DNA of 33,174 nucleotides from Apostichopus californicus. Taxonomy: Eukaryota; Echinodermata; Holothuroidea; Aspidochirotida; Stichopodidae. Positions 9,950 through 20,485 of this stretch are shown in pieces. How positions within the stretch are numbered: the first letter of the stretch is position 1; each line of letters opens with the position of its first letter. The stretch spans positions 38,526-71,699 of the forward strand of contig JAIPMN010000595.1 of assembly GCA_020650975.1 (NCBI GenBank), read 5' to 3'. A program made the translations under genes and the position numbers. The notes beneath the pieces are model-generated. The model was not told the DNA's origin. It did not search any database and saw only the letters and a list, made by a program, of their open reading frames with translations.

Positions 9950-10906
9950 ATGGCTCTTCCCACGGAAGAATTTCAGAACAGCGAATCAGATAAGCCTGTG
10001 TTACTCGCACATGTACTGATATCTCTTATCGGTATCGCAGCAGTACTTGGTAGTGCATTTACTCTACTCGTGTTGAACGACATCAAACTCACAACAGATT
10101 CTCAAACATTTCTCTTGAAACTTCTTGCAATTTTGGACTTCATCATTGGACTCTTGCTGGTGGTGAGCGTTTTTCAACAGAACGTTACGTTTCTTCGGTC
10201 TCCGCTACCCTGCAAGATCATACTCGTTTGTATTTGTCTCTGTAACATCGGCACGACGTACCTGCTCACCGTCATAGCTCTGGATAAGCTCTTCACCATC
10301 TTGAGACCTTTACGTTATCGGCAAATTTTCACCACCTTTCGAGTTCCCTCGGTTTTGTCCGTTTCGATGGTCGTTCAAGGAATCTGGATGATATACGTTA
10401 CTTCAGTTGATTCGTTTCTGGACCTGATACTATACACCCCAGAGTTTGGCGTCTGTATTCCCAGCCCTTTTAATGGCAGAAGATATTCGAATGCATTCCT
10501 ACTGGTACGGACTGTAATCACGACATTTATCACATTCGCTAGTTATCTATGGATAGGCATAATAGCTAGAAAACAGAACAAGCAAGTCTCTAGTCTGACT
10601 GGTCCAGAGGGTAACAACTTGCAGCTACGATTAAAAGAATGGAAAGGCATCAGAATAGCGGTGGGTCTAACGGTGGTGTTCATGGTTACGTGGTTTCCGA
10701 TGAATGTCATCGGCTTTCTTGGGACAAATCTCGACATAGACATCGCCAAACGCTCTGTGCTGATTGCAACCATTCTCATGTTCACAAACGCTTGGATGAA
10801 CATCTTCATCTATTTCCTGTTGTATCGAGCATTCCGTTCAAAAGGGAAGCTACTCATGGAAGGTACCTATCGGAAAGTTTTGACTCTGCTAAAATGCTTT
10901 AAATGA
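9950..10906 (+). CDS. Class A (rhodopsin-like) GPCR, copy 3
   Basis: A 318-residue intronless receptor beginning MALPTEEFQ. TM1 covers about 17-42 with Ser35 at the 1.50 position. Asp63 in LAILD (2.50); sequon Asn78-Val-Thr in the first extracellular loop; Cys88-Cys169 disulfide pair; ALDKLF at 110-115, Lys113 replacing the DRY arginine; RPLRY at 119-123 as in ordinary class A receptors; Trp146 in TM4. TM5 lacks the usual proline (Thr191 at the aligned site) but keeps Tyr199 in SYLWIG. KEWKGIRIA at 229-237; FMVTWFP at 244-250; NIFIY at 284-288 instead of NPxxY; helix 8 starts RAFR. It is closest in motif content to copy 2. Ligand unknown. Confidence 0.92.
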   Translation: MALPTEEFQNSESDKPVLLAHVLISLIGIAAVLGSAFTLLVLNDIKLTTDSQTFLLKLLAILDFIIGLLLVVSVFQQNVTFLRSPLPCKIILVCICLCNIGTTYLLTVIALDKLFTILRPLRYRQIFTTFRVPSVLSVSMVVQGIWMIYVTSVDSFLDLILYTPEFGVCIPSPFNGRRYSNAFLLVRTVITTFITFASYLWIGIIARKQNKQVSSLTGPEGNNLQLRLKEWKGIRIAVGLTVVFMVTWFPMNVIGFLGTNLDIDIAKRSVLIATILMFTNAWMNIFIYFLLYRAFRSKGKLLMEGTYRKVLTLLKCFK

Positions 10907-11669
10907 CTCAGAAATAACCTCAAATTTCAGGCATTTGTATATATTCCGGTGGTAGACAGTATAAAACTTTTGTTGAAATGAAACAATGTTTGGTTAATAA
11001 TGCCATCTAAATGATATCCTGTACTTAACTCGAGACATCACTGATTGAACGTATCGCGACCGATTTTGACCGGCTAAACTATAGTCCGGGAAAGGGATCA
11101 CAGTATACCATAGGTGGTCTATGCTATTATCTGGGGAATGTTCTTCAAAGCTTTACTTGGGTTTATTTTAATACAACTTTGTCAAATGCAACAAATTTGT
11201 AGATGCTTTAAGTACAAAGACATTTTCAGCTCAATTGCTGGAAGATCCTTTCAATTAAATATGACTTCATAATCTTGTATCCAAGTTGGGGGAAAAGACC
11301 CTTTAAGGGTTGGCATAAAGTTTCTGGAGAGTCCCAATACTTTGGAAGAACAACAAAATTGCCGACATTGGTGAGAATAAGTCAGAAAATGCTTGGACAT
11401 AATTATTTTAAAGTTGCAAACTCAAACGTGACTTTACAACTAAAAACTATTAATCATATAAAAGGAATTCCCAAATAGGAGGGGGATATCTTGAGTCCCT
11501 CCTCCCAGATAACCCATTCCCCAGGCCACAGTATCCAAGACTGGAGGGTTACCGAGTTGACAAAGGTAAATACTGGGGTCACGAAGCCAAAAAGATTAAT
11601 AATGTCAGAGATTTAATCGAACATCATATCAAATCATGTAAAGTATTTGTCATAACTAAGATAGAATAG
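10907..11669. other. Intergenic after GPCR copy 3
   Basis: No gene recognised. An open frame at 11275-11478 has no family resemblance. Confidence 0.3.
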
Positions 11670-12752
11670 GGTTTCAACATATGAAAGACTATATTTTTTA
11701 ACACTCAGTAAAGCAGTCTTTTCAATTGAATTTGATCAAATGAATTCCACTAAATCATACCCAACATAGGTTTCAAATGTTTGACAGTTTGGATTGTTAT
11801 AGATGCATGTCTTGGAACCCTATTTAGACAATTTTGAAAAATTTCAGGCAGACATATAATCTGTTGCAATCATCACAACAGATTATAAGTGAGTGAACCT
11901 ATCTTTGTTTCAATTAAACAGTCTCAAAGTCAGAAAAGAGGTCCAATGTGGTGTTTAACTGTACATAAGAGACAAAACCAAAGGGACCAGCTTAATTGCT
12001 ACACTTATCATCCAAAATTACAGTATATGATATCTACAATTAAAAAAAAAATGTTTCAAAGCATTGCACCAACTTTATCATCATTCTTATGTAATGAACC
12101 AACAAAAGAGCCAATATTCTGAAGAAAAAAAAAGGAACTATTTACAACTGTTCTTTTCAATTTTTGTATTTTTGATTTACAAGAAACAATAACTATAAGG
12201 TGAAATGGTTGGTCCAGTATCTGGCTAGCTTCCAACCGTACTGGACTAAATCAACACTCAGTATACAACAAGTATAGTTTGATTCTGTCTTCAAGGATTT
12301 CCTTCATATTGATAACTTTCCTTCATAACATCTTTAACTGAATGCATCAATCATTTGGAATCTGCGTTTTCCCAGGATATGCTTTGAACAGGGATATATG
12401 TCACAGATTTTGAGTCACATCTTGGCACTGCTTAAGTTACCAAAATCCAGGCATGTGACACCTTGTAAACACTTCGGTATCAGTGACTTCTAAACATAAC
12501 TTACACAAATCGTTACTAGATAGGTTAAGGCGTAATCTTTCCTTTCGTTCATTTTGTAAATCGTTAGGAAATAATTGAATTTCTGTGATTCAAATGAAGG
12601 TTTCTTTGTACTTTTGACTTGCTGAAATCAAGCAAAAAATTTATGAACTTTATGGAAATCCTTAGCTTGAAAGAGCATATATCAGGAAGCATCTTTCATC
12701 TAATTTCTAATTGTACCCTAATACCAGAAACCACTTATGTTTTGTTTAAATT
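11670..12752 (+). repeat. Duplicated GPCR 5' flank (copy A, orphan)
   Basis: This stretch aligns in blocks with the 5' flank of GPCR copy 4. About 11765-11860 matches 13430-13525 (GACAGTTTGGATT/CACTGTTTGGACT and what follows). About 12201-12300 matches 14351-14445 (TTGGTCCAGTAT and GGCTAGCT). 12374-12435 matches 14553-14615 (AGGATATG, TTTGAACAGGGA). About 12655-12752 matches 14720-14822 (TAGCTTGAAA). A roughly 480-bp length difference lies between the first two blocks. It is a tandem segmental duplication of regulatory or 5' UTR sequence. Confidence 0.75.
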
Positions 12753-12815
12753 ATGAATAATATGACATTTAAGAAATACATAATTCCTTCCAAAGTAATT
12801 TCCTATCCTTTTCCT
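12753..12815 (+). pseudogene. Relic of a fifth GPCR: start codon and N-terminus only
   Basis: ATGAATAATATGACAT aligns without gaps to the start of GPCR copy 4 (ATGAATAATACGACAT at 14823) and stays recognisable for about 20 codons, at roughly two-thirds identity by eye. The relic then runs to a stop in its own frame near 12825 and no transmembrane coding follows. The receptor body has been deleted or was never copied. A short match after it (TTAGTGAAATGTGAAGCAC at 12861 against the sequence at 15919, downstream of copy 4) would fit an internal deletion of the body. That match is short and could be chance. Confidence 0.65.
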
Positions 12816-13289
12816 TTGCAGTTGTAAGTAATAAGTTGCAAGGGTAAACTGCTACTTTGTTTAGTGAAATGTGAAGCACTTAGACAAATTGCTATACCAA
12901 GTATAGTCCGTCAACTACACATTATCAGTTTGATTTTATCCATCAGTTCGATCAACCACATTATCTCATGACTCTTTTAGCTGGAAAGAACAATTAAAAC
13001 TCACAAACAAGTTTCACGATTGAACAGCTAGATATAAACCTGATGGATGGGGAGAAAATATTTTAGTTAAAATGCTTCATTATTCAAATTACACTTAGCA
13101 TTGATTGCTACAGTAGTGACAATCAATATTTGTATATAATGCAGATGTACTATTTTTATCAATATCAAGTGCATTACTCTGTGGACTTATTGATTCATTT
13201 TAGGTAAGTTTAAGATTGCAGTACAAACAAGGCCAACCAATAGCTAAGGAAAGTAAAACAAATCAATATACTCAAATTTACCGAACGAT
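12816..13289. other. Intergenic between the relic and the second flank copy
   Basis: AT-rich, without recognisable GPCR coding on either strand. Confidence 0.3.
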
Positions 13290-14819
13290 AATATCTGGAA
13301 GAAATTTGTTGCAAAATGTTGGTTTACAAGACAACTTCTATTGAGGAAAAATTCACACAGTTTTTCACAGAACTTGGAACAAATTCACCACCATTGTCAG
13401 TACAGTAATTACAGCCAGGTTAAACTTGGAATGTTTCACTGTTTGGACTTTTGTAGATTTTGTTTTGGAAACCATTTGTCAACTTCTTGAAAATTTCATG
13501 CAGTTTATCATTGATTGGGAAACTTTGTAAAGAAATGCAACAATGACATGTGTGTTTTAATTGTTGTGGACAAAGCCACATATATGACAGCTCCATTCAC
13601 CAAACTTCCATTCGACATATATATTGCAGAAAAACATAGATGGATTGAATCATGAAGTTTTATTTTTAAGTTTGGTCGATTTTTGTTTGATAGTGGAAAT
13701 AAACTGCAATGCAAAACATGTAATCTGAGAACGGATGGATGAATATATCAAACTGTGAAATGAATTAATGTTCAAGAGTAACCGAGTTAATATTCTTAGA
13801 GTTCGATTAAGTTCTTCAAGGTTTACATATGTATCACACTGTGCCATACTTTGTCTATGTTTGTTATGTTTCAGCTATAGTGTGAGTTGTGCCAAAACTG
13901 TATGGAGCCAAAACTGTATATAGCAAACCACCTTTCTTAAGGAGCAGTTTCCTTCTTCTTTAACTTTGTTGCATATTGTTTAGTTCGAACTTTGCTTTAA
14001 TTCAATTGGATCTTAAAGCTTGTTTTCTCTTTCCATGGACTTTCCTGCTCACATTTTCAGTGACCATTTTCTGTTTAGTAGTAACTCCGACCAGAGGAAA
14101 TTAACTTTTGTTACCTTTCAAAAGAGCGAAATTTTCTAGAATGCATACCACAGTTGATATTGCATTGACATAGAATTGCCATTGAATTGCCATTAAATTG
14201 CCATTGGCAGGATTTTCGATGGCACCTGTCAAATGAGTCATGCTTAAATCAATGTATGGACTCATAGCACACTCACCCAATAAAAGCACACAAGTGAAAC
14301 TTTCTTTGTTCCCTAAACCAATCTGGAAGTCGAAAAATAAAGTGCAAATAAGGTGAATGCTTGGTCCAGTATCCGGCTAGCTATAACTTGACTGGAATAA
14401 ATCAAGGCTCAGTTTCAAACTTTAACTGCGATTCTTTTGACTTTCTGTTGGACTCTCTTCATAGTGACATATTTTACCAGCTTTGGAAAGTTTCAAGAAT
14501 CTTTCTAAGAAAAAATCTTATGTCAATGCTTCCCTTGGGTGGTGCAATTTCCAAGGATATGCCTTTGAACAGGGACATATTGATCTGTTGAAGATTTTAA
14601 ATCACATCATGAGACTGCTTTACTTTATCAAACCCCAGTCTTGACACATCTTGACTGTGCCCTATCAAAGCAGCAATAATTTGTATATTCTCATTGTAAA
14701 CTTAAAGGAAATGTGTCTGACATCCCTAGCTTGAAAAACTTTTCCAGGAAACTTTATTGTTAAACATTTCTCTACTAAATTTTGGATTTGCACCCGTACA
14801 AGACACCACCTATGTATTG
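13290..14819 (+). repeat. Duplicated GPCR 5' flank (copy B, attached to GPCR copy 4)
   Basis: Partner of 11670-12752, lying directly upstream of the intact receptor at 14820. It contains an additional segment (about 13540-14340) with little counterpart in copy A. That segment includes a short tandem array of about 11-bp units (RAATTGCCATT, three or more copies) at 14172-14206. The conserved blocks are candidates for promoter or 5' UTR function because they survive in both copies. Confidence 0.7.
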
Positions 14820-15737
14820 ATGATGAATAATACGACATCAGAACGAGACAATTCATTCGAAGGTAACTTCATATACGTTAGCTTATCGGTCATTGGTGTC
14901 ATAACAGTAATCGGAAGTACGATAAACTTCCTCGTGTTGAAGAATGTGAAAATCACAACAGAATCACAAAATCTCCTTCTAAGGATTCTTGCCTGCACTG
15001 ATTTCACCATTGGAGCCGTTCTGATACTTGACGTGTCACAAGCCAACTTATTGAAATCAATCTTTCTTTGTAAGGTTTTAGTGTTTTTCATTGCTATCTG
15101 TTGTGGTGCCACAACAAAAACATTGACCCTTATAGCTCTTGATAAACTACTCTCAATTCTGAAACCACTGCGATATCACAGTTTAATTTCACCTGTACGT
15201 ATCGTGACGATAGAAGTCGTCTACGATGTGCTACTCATAGCTTGGACTTCTTACGTTTTCACCGACGAGCGATTCTTAGATCTAGTCGAGTACAGTTCTC
15301 AATTTCGTCTCTGTTTTCCACCTCACAGAAACCAACCCTTCGGTGAGGGAATAACGACTGCATTTATTTTTGTTTTATTACCTCTCTTCATCATAATCAC
15401 CTGCTACGTTTGGATAGGTCTTATAGCACGAAAACAAAACAGAAAAGTCAGGAATTCCACCAATAGTGCGGCACCGGGAGGAATACGAAACAACAAAGAG
15501 TGGAAAGGAATCAGGATTGCAATTCTGGTGACGACAACCTTCTTGGTGTCATGGTTACCGGTCTGCTTGATTTCATCCTATGGAGAAGCCACTGGTGATG
15601 AAGTTCCATTCATTGTTCATATCATTGGTTTTTCTTTCGCCTTCAGCAACTCTTGGTGGAATACTGTCAGTCACTTTGCACTTTACAAGGAATTCAGGGT
15701 GAAATTTAGGGAACTGTTTGTACAAAGAGTTGCATAG
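14820..15737 (+). CDS. Class A (rhodopsin-like) GPCR, copy 4
   Basis: A 305-residue single-exon receptor. The frame is open upstream to about 14730 but without an ATG, so the start is ATG 14820 or the adjacent ATG 14823. The N-terminus MMNNTTSERDNS carries overlapping N-glycosylation sequons at Asn3 and Asn4. TM1 about 17-40 with Ser33 at 1.50; Asp61 in LACTD; Cys84-Cys165 disulfide pair; ALDKLL at 106-111 with Lys109 for DRY Arg; Trp142 in TM4; Pro188 and Tyr196 in TM5; KEWKGIRIA at 226-234; FLVSWLP at 241-247; NTVSH at 281-285 instead of NPxxY, so both proline and tyrosine are lost, as in copy 1. An acceptor-like TTTCCAG at 14742-14748 leaves open a spliced upstream exon. Ligand unknown. 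Confidence 0.91.
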   Translation: MMNNTTSERDNSFEGNFIYVSLSVIGVITVIGSTINFLVLKNVKITTESQNLLLRILACTDFTIGAVLILDVSQANLLKSIFLCKVLVFFIAICCGATTKTLTLIALDKLLSILKPLRYHSLISPVRIVTIEVVYDVLLIAWTSYVFTDERFLDLVEYSSQFRLCFPPHRNQPFGEGITTAFIFVLLPLFIIITCYVWIGLIARKQNRKVRNSTNSAAPGGIRNNKEWKGIRIAILVTTTFLVSWLPVCLISSYGEATGDEVPFIVHIIGFSFAFSNSWWNTVSHFALYKEFRVKFRELFVQRVA

Positions 15738-15924
15738 CTTGTGAAGTCTTAACTCGAGGAAGTCTGGAATATTGAACGATTTTCAGGATCAGAGGGCGGG
15801 CAAACCTACCAATTAATTATTCACAAATCGGCTGTAAGATGTACCACCTTCGCCTCCCTTCACCTTCACCAGTGAATAATTTAGTGTTGAAATTTTGTGT
15901 AGCAGTTATGAATTTAATTTACTG
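15738..15924. other. 3' flank of GPCR copy 4
   Basis: 3' UTR-like sequence with no clear AATAAA nearby. ATTATTCAC and GTGAATAAT form a small inverted pair near 15816 and 15872. Confidence 0.35.
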
Positions 15925-16125
15925 AAATATGAAGCATTTGTGGCTCAATTATGTCATATTTAGACTTTATCAAAATTTCAGCCTTGTGTATGAAGGAAAA
16001 AATATTTGTGAAATCTCCTAAATAGAATTAGATTTTTCTTTGCTGTTTGGGGAAGTTGTTCAAACAGTTTTCTCTATGTCATAGACCAATGATTATGGTT
16101 GGGTTCGAGTTCATCACAACCCATG
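15925..16125 (+). repeat. Dispersed repeat, copy 1 of 2
   Basis: It aligns with 22510-22725 on the same strand. Shared landmarks in order: TGAAGCA, ATGTCATATTTAGACTT, TGTATGAAGGAA/TGTGTGAAGGAA, and GATTATGGTTGGGTTCG/GATGATGGTTGGGATTG. It is a moderately diverged interspersed element of unknown class without a visible terminal structure. Confidence 0.6.
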
Positions 16126-16295
16126 GCACATATCCCTGTTCATATTATGTATAATGGAACCAATTGTGGTTCCAGATAATCATCTTTTTTCTCAACATTT
16201 AAAAAGCCCCCTCTTTTTTTTTACTGTTACAATTCAACAGGCAATTGGCAACGCACATGTCACCATTTCCTAGTGTACGATCAGTGTAGAATACA

Positions 16296-16395
16296 TACAC
16301 ATAAATATTCATTAAAAAATAATTTATATTCATGAATATATAAATAAATAGATATTCATGAATAATAATAAATATTCATGGATGGATAGATGAAT
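16296..16395. repeat. AT-rich array of palindromic ATATTCATGAATA motifs
   Basis: AAATATTCAT, ATATTCATGAATATA and GATATTCATGAATAA repeat four times within 100 bp, ending in a GGATGGATAGATGAATAG simple repeat. Each core is self-complementary. Confidence 0.65.
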
Positions 16396-17334
16396 AGCCA
16401 AACACTGGCACAAACCTTTTACATCCAGTTTGCAATATAGCTACACTTGAGATCACCTCCTGGTAGAGGTTAGCACCACTGATTGGGATGGCTGCAAAAT
16501 GGGCAAATAGGACTTTCCGAATCGAAAGGAGAACCTAATAATTCAAAGGAGTAATATATGAATTAAATGAGACATCAACAACAAAATGTTCCTGATCATA
16601 TGCAAAGGAAATAGTCATAAGTAATGGGACTTATAACAACCCTCACTGTTGCTAGCTTTAAAATGTGGAATGTTACTACTGTTCAAATATTCTCAATATT
16701 AAGCTAAGCATTACAACAAAATATGTTCTTCTTTCTCAGTATCTTTTATTCCACCACACTCAATACAACCTCTTACCAATCCTCAAAATACAATACATGC
16801 GATTTACATGGAGAAGTACTCAAATGGTTCAACGACAAACTGTCTCAAAAGGTTCATATATAAACCAATTTGATTATTTCAAACTTCACAAAATAAGCTC
16901 TATACAACAGGTAAATATAATTGCAGCTCATTATAAAAGGTTTTACTGAAAACCCATTTATAAACTACCATGGCCTAATTAGAAAAGATATGCTAAATAG
17001 TGAAACAGGGAGGTAAAGGGCAGAGGCTAGGGTCAGGAAAACTGAATCCTGTGTTTACAGTTCTCTGACTTCAATACTTCAGAAGCTGCGAGATTTAGAG
17101 AATTTAATTACGAATGTGCAATCACCTTGTATGAAATGCTGCATTTTCTGGCCAATTCTTCAGCATTACCAGCGATGAAATCTGAAACTATTAATATAAT
17201 AGAAAAATAGGTAAGCCGACGGAATTAATTTAACGAACATTATCAAATATCTTATATATAGTTTATCAGGATAGGTGGTCATGCTGCCACCCTAAAAGCA
17301 TTTTTACTCACTGAGGCAAAATCACTGGACTATT
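16396..17334. other. Intergenic, no gene recognised
   Basis: AT-rich. Open frames (for example at 16665-16949) show no domain and no conserved motif. Confidence 0.3.
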
Positions 17335-17340
17335 CAGTTG

Positions 17341-17811
17341 CAGGGATGTGCCCATGATTTCCTGAGTGCCGGGTATATTGATCGCCATCCTGGGGGAGGG
17401 AACTAAGGGGTAGGGGGATTTTTGAAGGTGCTCAGATGCCAAATGCTGGCCTTTGTGTAGCTTTATAAGCACATACACAGGTACTAGTTTTGCTAACAAT
17501 TTACTTTTTAAAATTTTTTTTAGGGAAATTTTACGAACCTGGTAAAAGTTTTTAGTTGTTTCAAAGAGATTTTAAAATGGACCGATTGAGAGCCGTAAGT
17601 AATGTTTCTCGAATGCATAACTGATGCATTATTAGTCTGTATGATTTTGGCATAGGCTAGGCCCAATTTATGTTGAATATATTGTTAGGAATGTCGGGAT
17701 TTAGATGAAAATAGTACTGGGCAGGATTCACGATTTTTAAGACAGTGCTGGGCGGTAATTTTTAGTGCTGGGCGGGGCCGCCCAGTGCCGCCCAGGGTGG
17801 GCACATCCCTG
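17341..17811. mobile_element. hAT-like MITE, 471 bp
   Basis: The left end reads CAGGGATGTGCCCATGA and the right end, reverse-complemented, reads CAGGGATGTGCCCACCC, giving 14 identical terminal bases. CAGTTG occurs directly outside both ends (17335-17340 and 17812-17817), extending to 7-8 bp depending on where the border is placed. GGGCGG/CCGCCC blocks sit near the right end. There is no transposase frame. The CARNG-type start fits hAT. Confidence 0.75.
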
Positions 17812-17817
17812 CAGTTG

Positions 17818-18430
17818 CTCTTAAATGTATGTAATACTTTAGTAGAGTAAGAGCCTTCCAGAAGGTACTTTTGAAAGGTTTATAGCATTTTCGAGCAGAC
17901 TACAAAGTGGAGCCAATACTGAAGACCTGTAAATGAAAATTCCAGACAAATGGAATCCTCCTTTTTGTAACACTTTCACATCCCTCTGTGAAAGCAAACT
18001 TCAGTTCAATATAGGTTTCTGCACATGGTATTTGTGAACCAGTCTGTTAGTTGTTTCACCTGTTTTGGAAATGTGAGGTGACTCCCAATTTCATCCTTGT
18101 ATCAATTTTTTTCACTGAGCAAGATATATTGCTTTAATTGTTATTTTATGAAGGTCTACTATTACTAATCTATATATATATAGAAGTCCAATACACTAAG
18201 TAACAATTAGAGGCTCATGTAGGCACATTTCACTGCACCTTTACTTTGATATTGTTATAGTTTAAATATATTGTTTGAAAGCTCAAAGCAAGTTTTTTCT
18301 GTTTTTATCTTGTCGCTCCTATAGGGAGGATGAGATATTGTAGTACCTCTGCCAGTTGGGCAATATACAGCTATGTCAGTTGCCATAGCAACAGTTGCCA
18401 TGGTAATGGTTAAATTTCCTGAGTGGCTAC
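17818..18430. other. Intergenic, no gene recognised
   Basis: AT-rich with a short TA run near 18171-18182. GTTGCCATAGCAACAGTTGC near 18378 is a small palindromic cluster resembling an RFX X-box (GTTGCCATAGCAAC); its role is unknown. Confidence 0.35.
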
Positions 18431-18660
18431 TCTCGGGGGCCACCTACGACTGAGGGAGGGGTTAAAATGTGTCTGTGTGTTTGCTTCCAATTTTGTGTCG
18501 AAAACTCCTCCAAACGACTGGACCGATTTTCTTCAAACTTGGTGTATTGTACCTTATTAACAAGTGTCCCCGAAATTGTCGCAGATTTAACAAGAAGTAC
18601 CTGAAATTTTAAAGTACAACATTTTATTCACAACAGATTTAGAAATGTTGCAAAATCTAC
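18431..18660 (+). repeat. Probable interspersed repeat fragment
   Basis: The stretch around CTCCTCCAAACGACTGGACC, followed by GATTTTCTTCAAACTTGGTG, has the wording of widespread invertebrate transposon sequence. This is recognition from memory of such repeats. No second copy is present in the window, so the call is tentative. Confidence 0.35.
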
Positions 18661-18678
18661 CTTCCTGCCCGTTTTACT

Positions 18679-19034
18679 TTGAAGGGTGTGAAGACTCGCG
18701 CACAAAGAAACGTCTCATGCCGATAATCTGACCTAGTTTCGAATGAGTGTTAGACACCACCATTGATCCCGGAAAATACACACACAGCTTGCTACCGTCG
18801 GTAATTAGACACTAGTGTACAGTCAGTACATACAGCTACGGTCAATACCCACAGCACAGTGTACAAAGGATACAGCGATGGACATCTCCGGTCCAGCTAA
18901 AGATAACAAGGTATCACGTTTCATTACTGTCTGCATTTTGTAGCGACAAGCTGAAAACTTCACTTGCAAGCAACAGAAAGTTAACTTTTACAGAGTGCGG
19001 CACGCGGTTTGGGGGGAGTCTTCAATGCCTTTAA
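18679..19034 (+). mobile_element. 360-bp MITE, copy 1
   Basis: It begins GAAGGGTGTGAAGACTCGCG and ends GGGGAGTCTTCAATGCCTTTAA. The ends are imperfect inverted repeats (AAGGSTKTGAAGACTC-like). The whole stretch matches the reverse complement of 26565-26928 across its length, including CACTAGTGTACAGTCAGTAC-like, ACCGTCGGTAATTAGACAC-like and AAAATGCAGACAGTAATGAA-like blocks. A TTAA is kept at the right edge (19031-19034). Confidence 0.8.
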
Positions 19035-20485
19035 TGACGCGTCATTACAAAACCATAGATGTACACAAATACCTCGCACAGACAATCGCAGAGTTCAAAA
19101 CAAGAACTAGTATGAAGTTGGGTAGGCCTATCCTACAATATATGTGGAGTAATGTGCAAGCATGACAGTGTTTTTACTACTGTGCTGACCTATACTAGGC
19201 CTACTCTTGATTATGTCATGTCACGTGCAGCTACATCTGAGTACTAACACTTTTTTCTACCCCTCCCCTTAGACCCCTTCCTGAGGCCCGCACATCATGC
19301 CTTCAACAATTTGTCCCACATTCCTATTAAAAAAATATGTTCACCTTATTATACTAGGCACTTGTAGGATTTCTTTATAGACTTAGCTACTGTGAGAACA
19401 CTTATAGTATTTGTACTAATACTATGCCTAGTACAACGTTGGGAGCGCCTGTGGGCTAGCCTAAGCTACAGTCTGACATGCTCAGCCGTAACCTTAATCG
19501 GAAGGGCATGTGCACATAAATAAAATTAGAACAAACCAGTATTGATTTTCAGATCACGGAGCAGTCTTATTAAGTTTTCGTTCAACAGTGGACACATTCC
19601 AGGTTTTAGCAAAGTCATGCTATTTCTGGGAATGCATCCCTCTGTCAAAATCGGTAGTTGGATATCAAGTTTCGCAGTAATGTTACTATTTCTAAACAAG
19701 GATTTCGTAATTCCCGCAATAGCAATTTTTTATTCGTAATACACTTGCGGACGTCTGCAGACGATTTTACCAGTTATCACTAAGGCTTAGCATAGGCAAC
19801 CATCAAAATAAACCTTCAAAGGAACACTACAAGATAAGGGCAGCTATTGCCCTTTGTTCGTAGTTATTATCCAGAAAATTTACGCAGGATTTTGCTTACC
19901 GAAAGAAATTTTGGAAAACTCAACATTTAAGCGCAACCTGTCTGCGCTTTCATATCCGTTACAACAATACGGTATTACAAAAGAGCGATCTAGCTATAAT
20001 TTGAAACGTCATTGAGATGATGTCATGTGTGGCGCAACACTTATATTTGTTTGCACTTGTGATATCATTTCCGGTGAATTTACAATTTCCAACAAATCCA
20101 TCAGTTATCTCATTTTACAAAATTCTTTTCTATGCAAGTATTTTATTCTTTCATATCAGCTTATCAATGCTCTATGAGACTTGAATCCGTCGGACGTGTG
20201 ACTGTCGATACGATTGGATTAGTTATTTTTTGACTTACTAGGCCATTCCTCAGCACAACTTTGTGAGACATGTTGTTATACTTACCCTGGCCGTTGGTAT
20301 CATCACATGTGTTTACTTTCTGAAACTGGATCGGACTAGACTGCAAGGAGGAACACAATACAAAGTTATACAAATCACCAGGGAGAGCGTAACCTCGCAA
20401 CGATTTCGTCGAATTGAATTTTCGATAACCTCGGACCTGGCAATTTCAAATACGACTAGCCAAGAGCGAAAAATAGCAAGCAGTA
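19035..20485. other. 5' flank of the C11orf54-like gene
   Basis: Likely contains the promoter. TTCCGG (ETS-like) occurs near 20070. TAGGCCTA palindromes cluster from here into intron 1. An open frame from about 20242 encodes a hydrophobic stretch (VVILTLAVGIITCVYFL) after a TAG that could be a splice acceptor, but nothing links it to a known gene. Confidence 0.35.

Noticed and set aside
9801..10019. 72-codon frame just before GPCR copy 3
   Set aside because: Out of frame with the receptor and overlapping its first codons. No features.
18878..18910. Exon-like ATG...AACAAG|GTATC inside MITE copy 1
   Set aside because: The partner copy lacks the ATG (GTG instead), so it is not conserved as coding.
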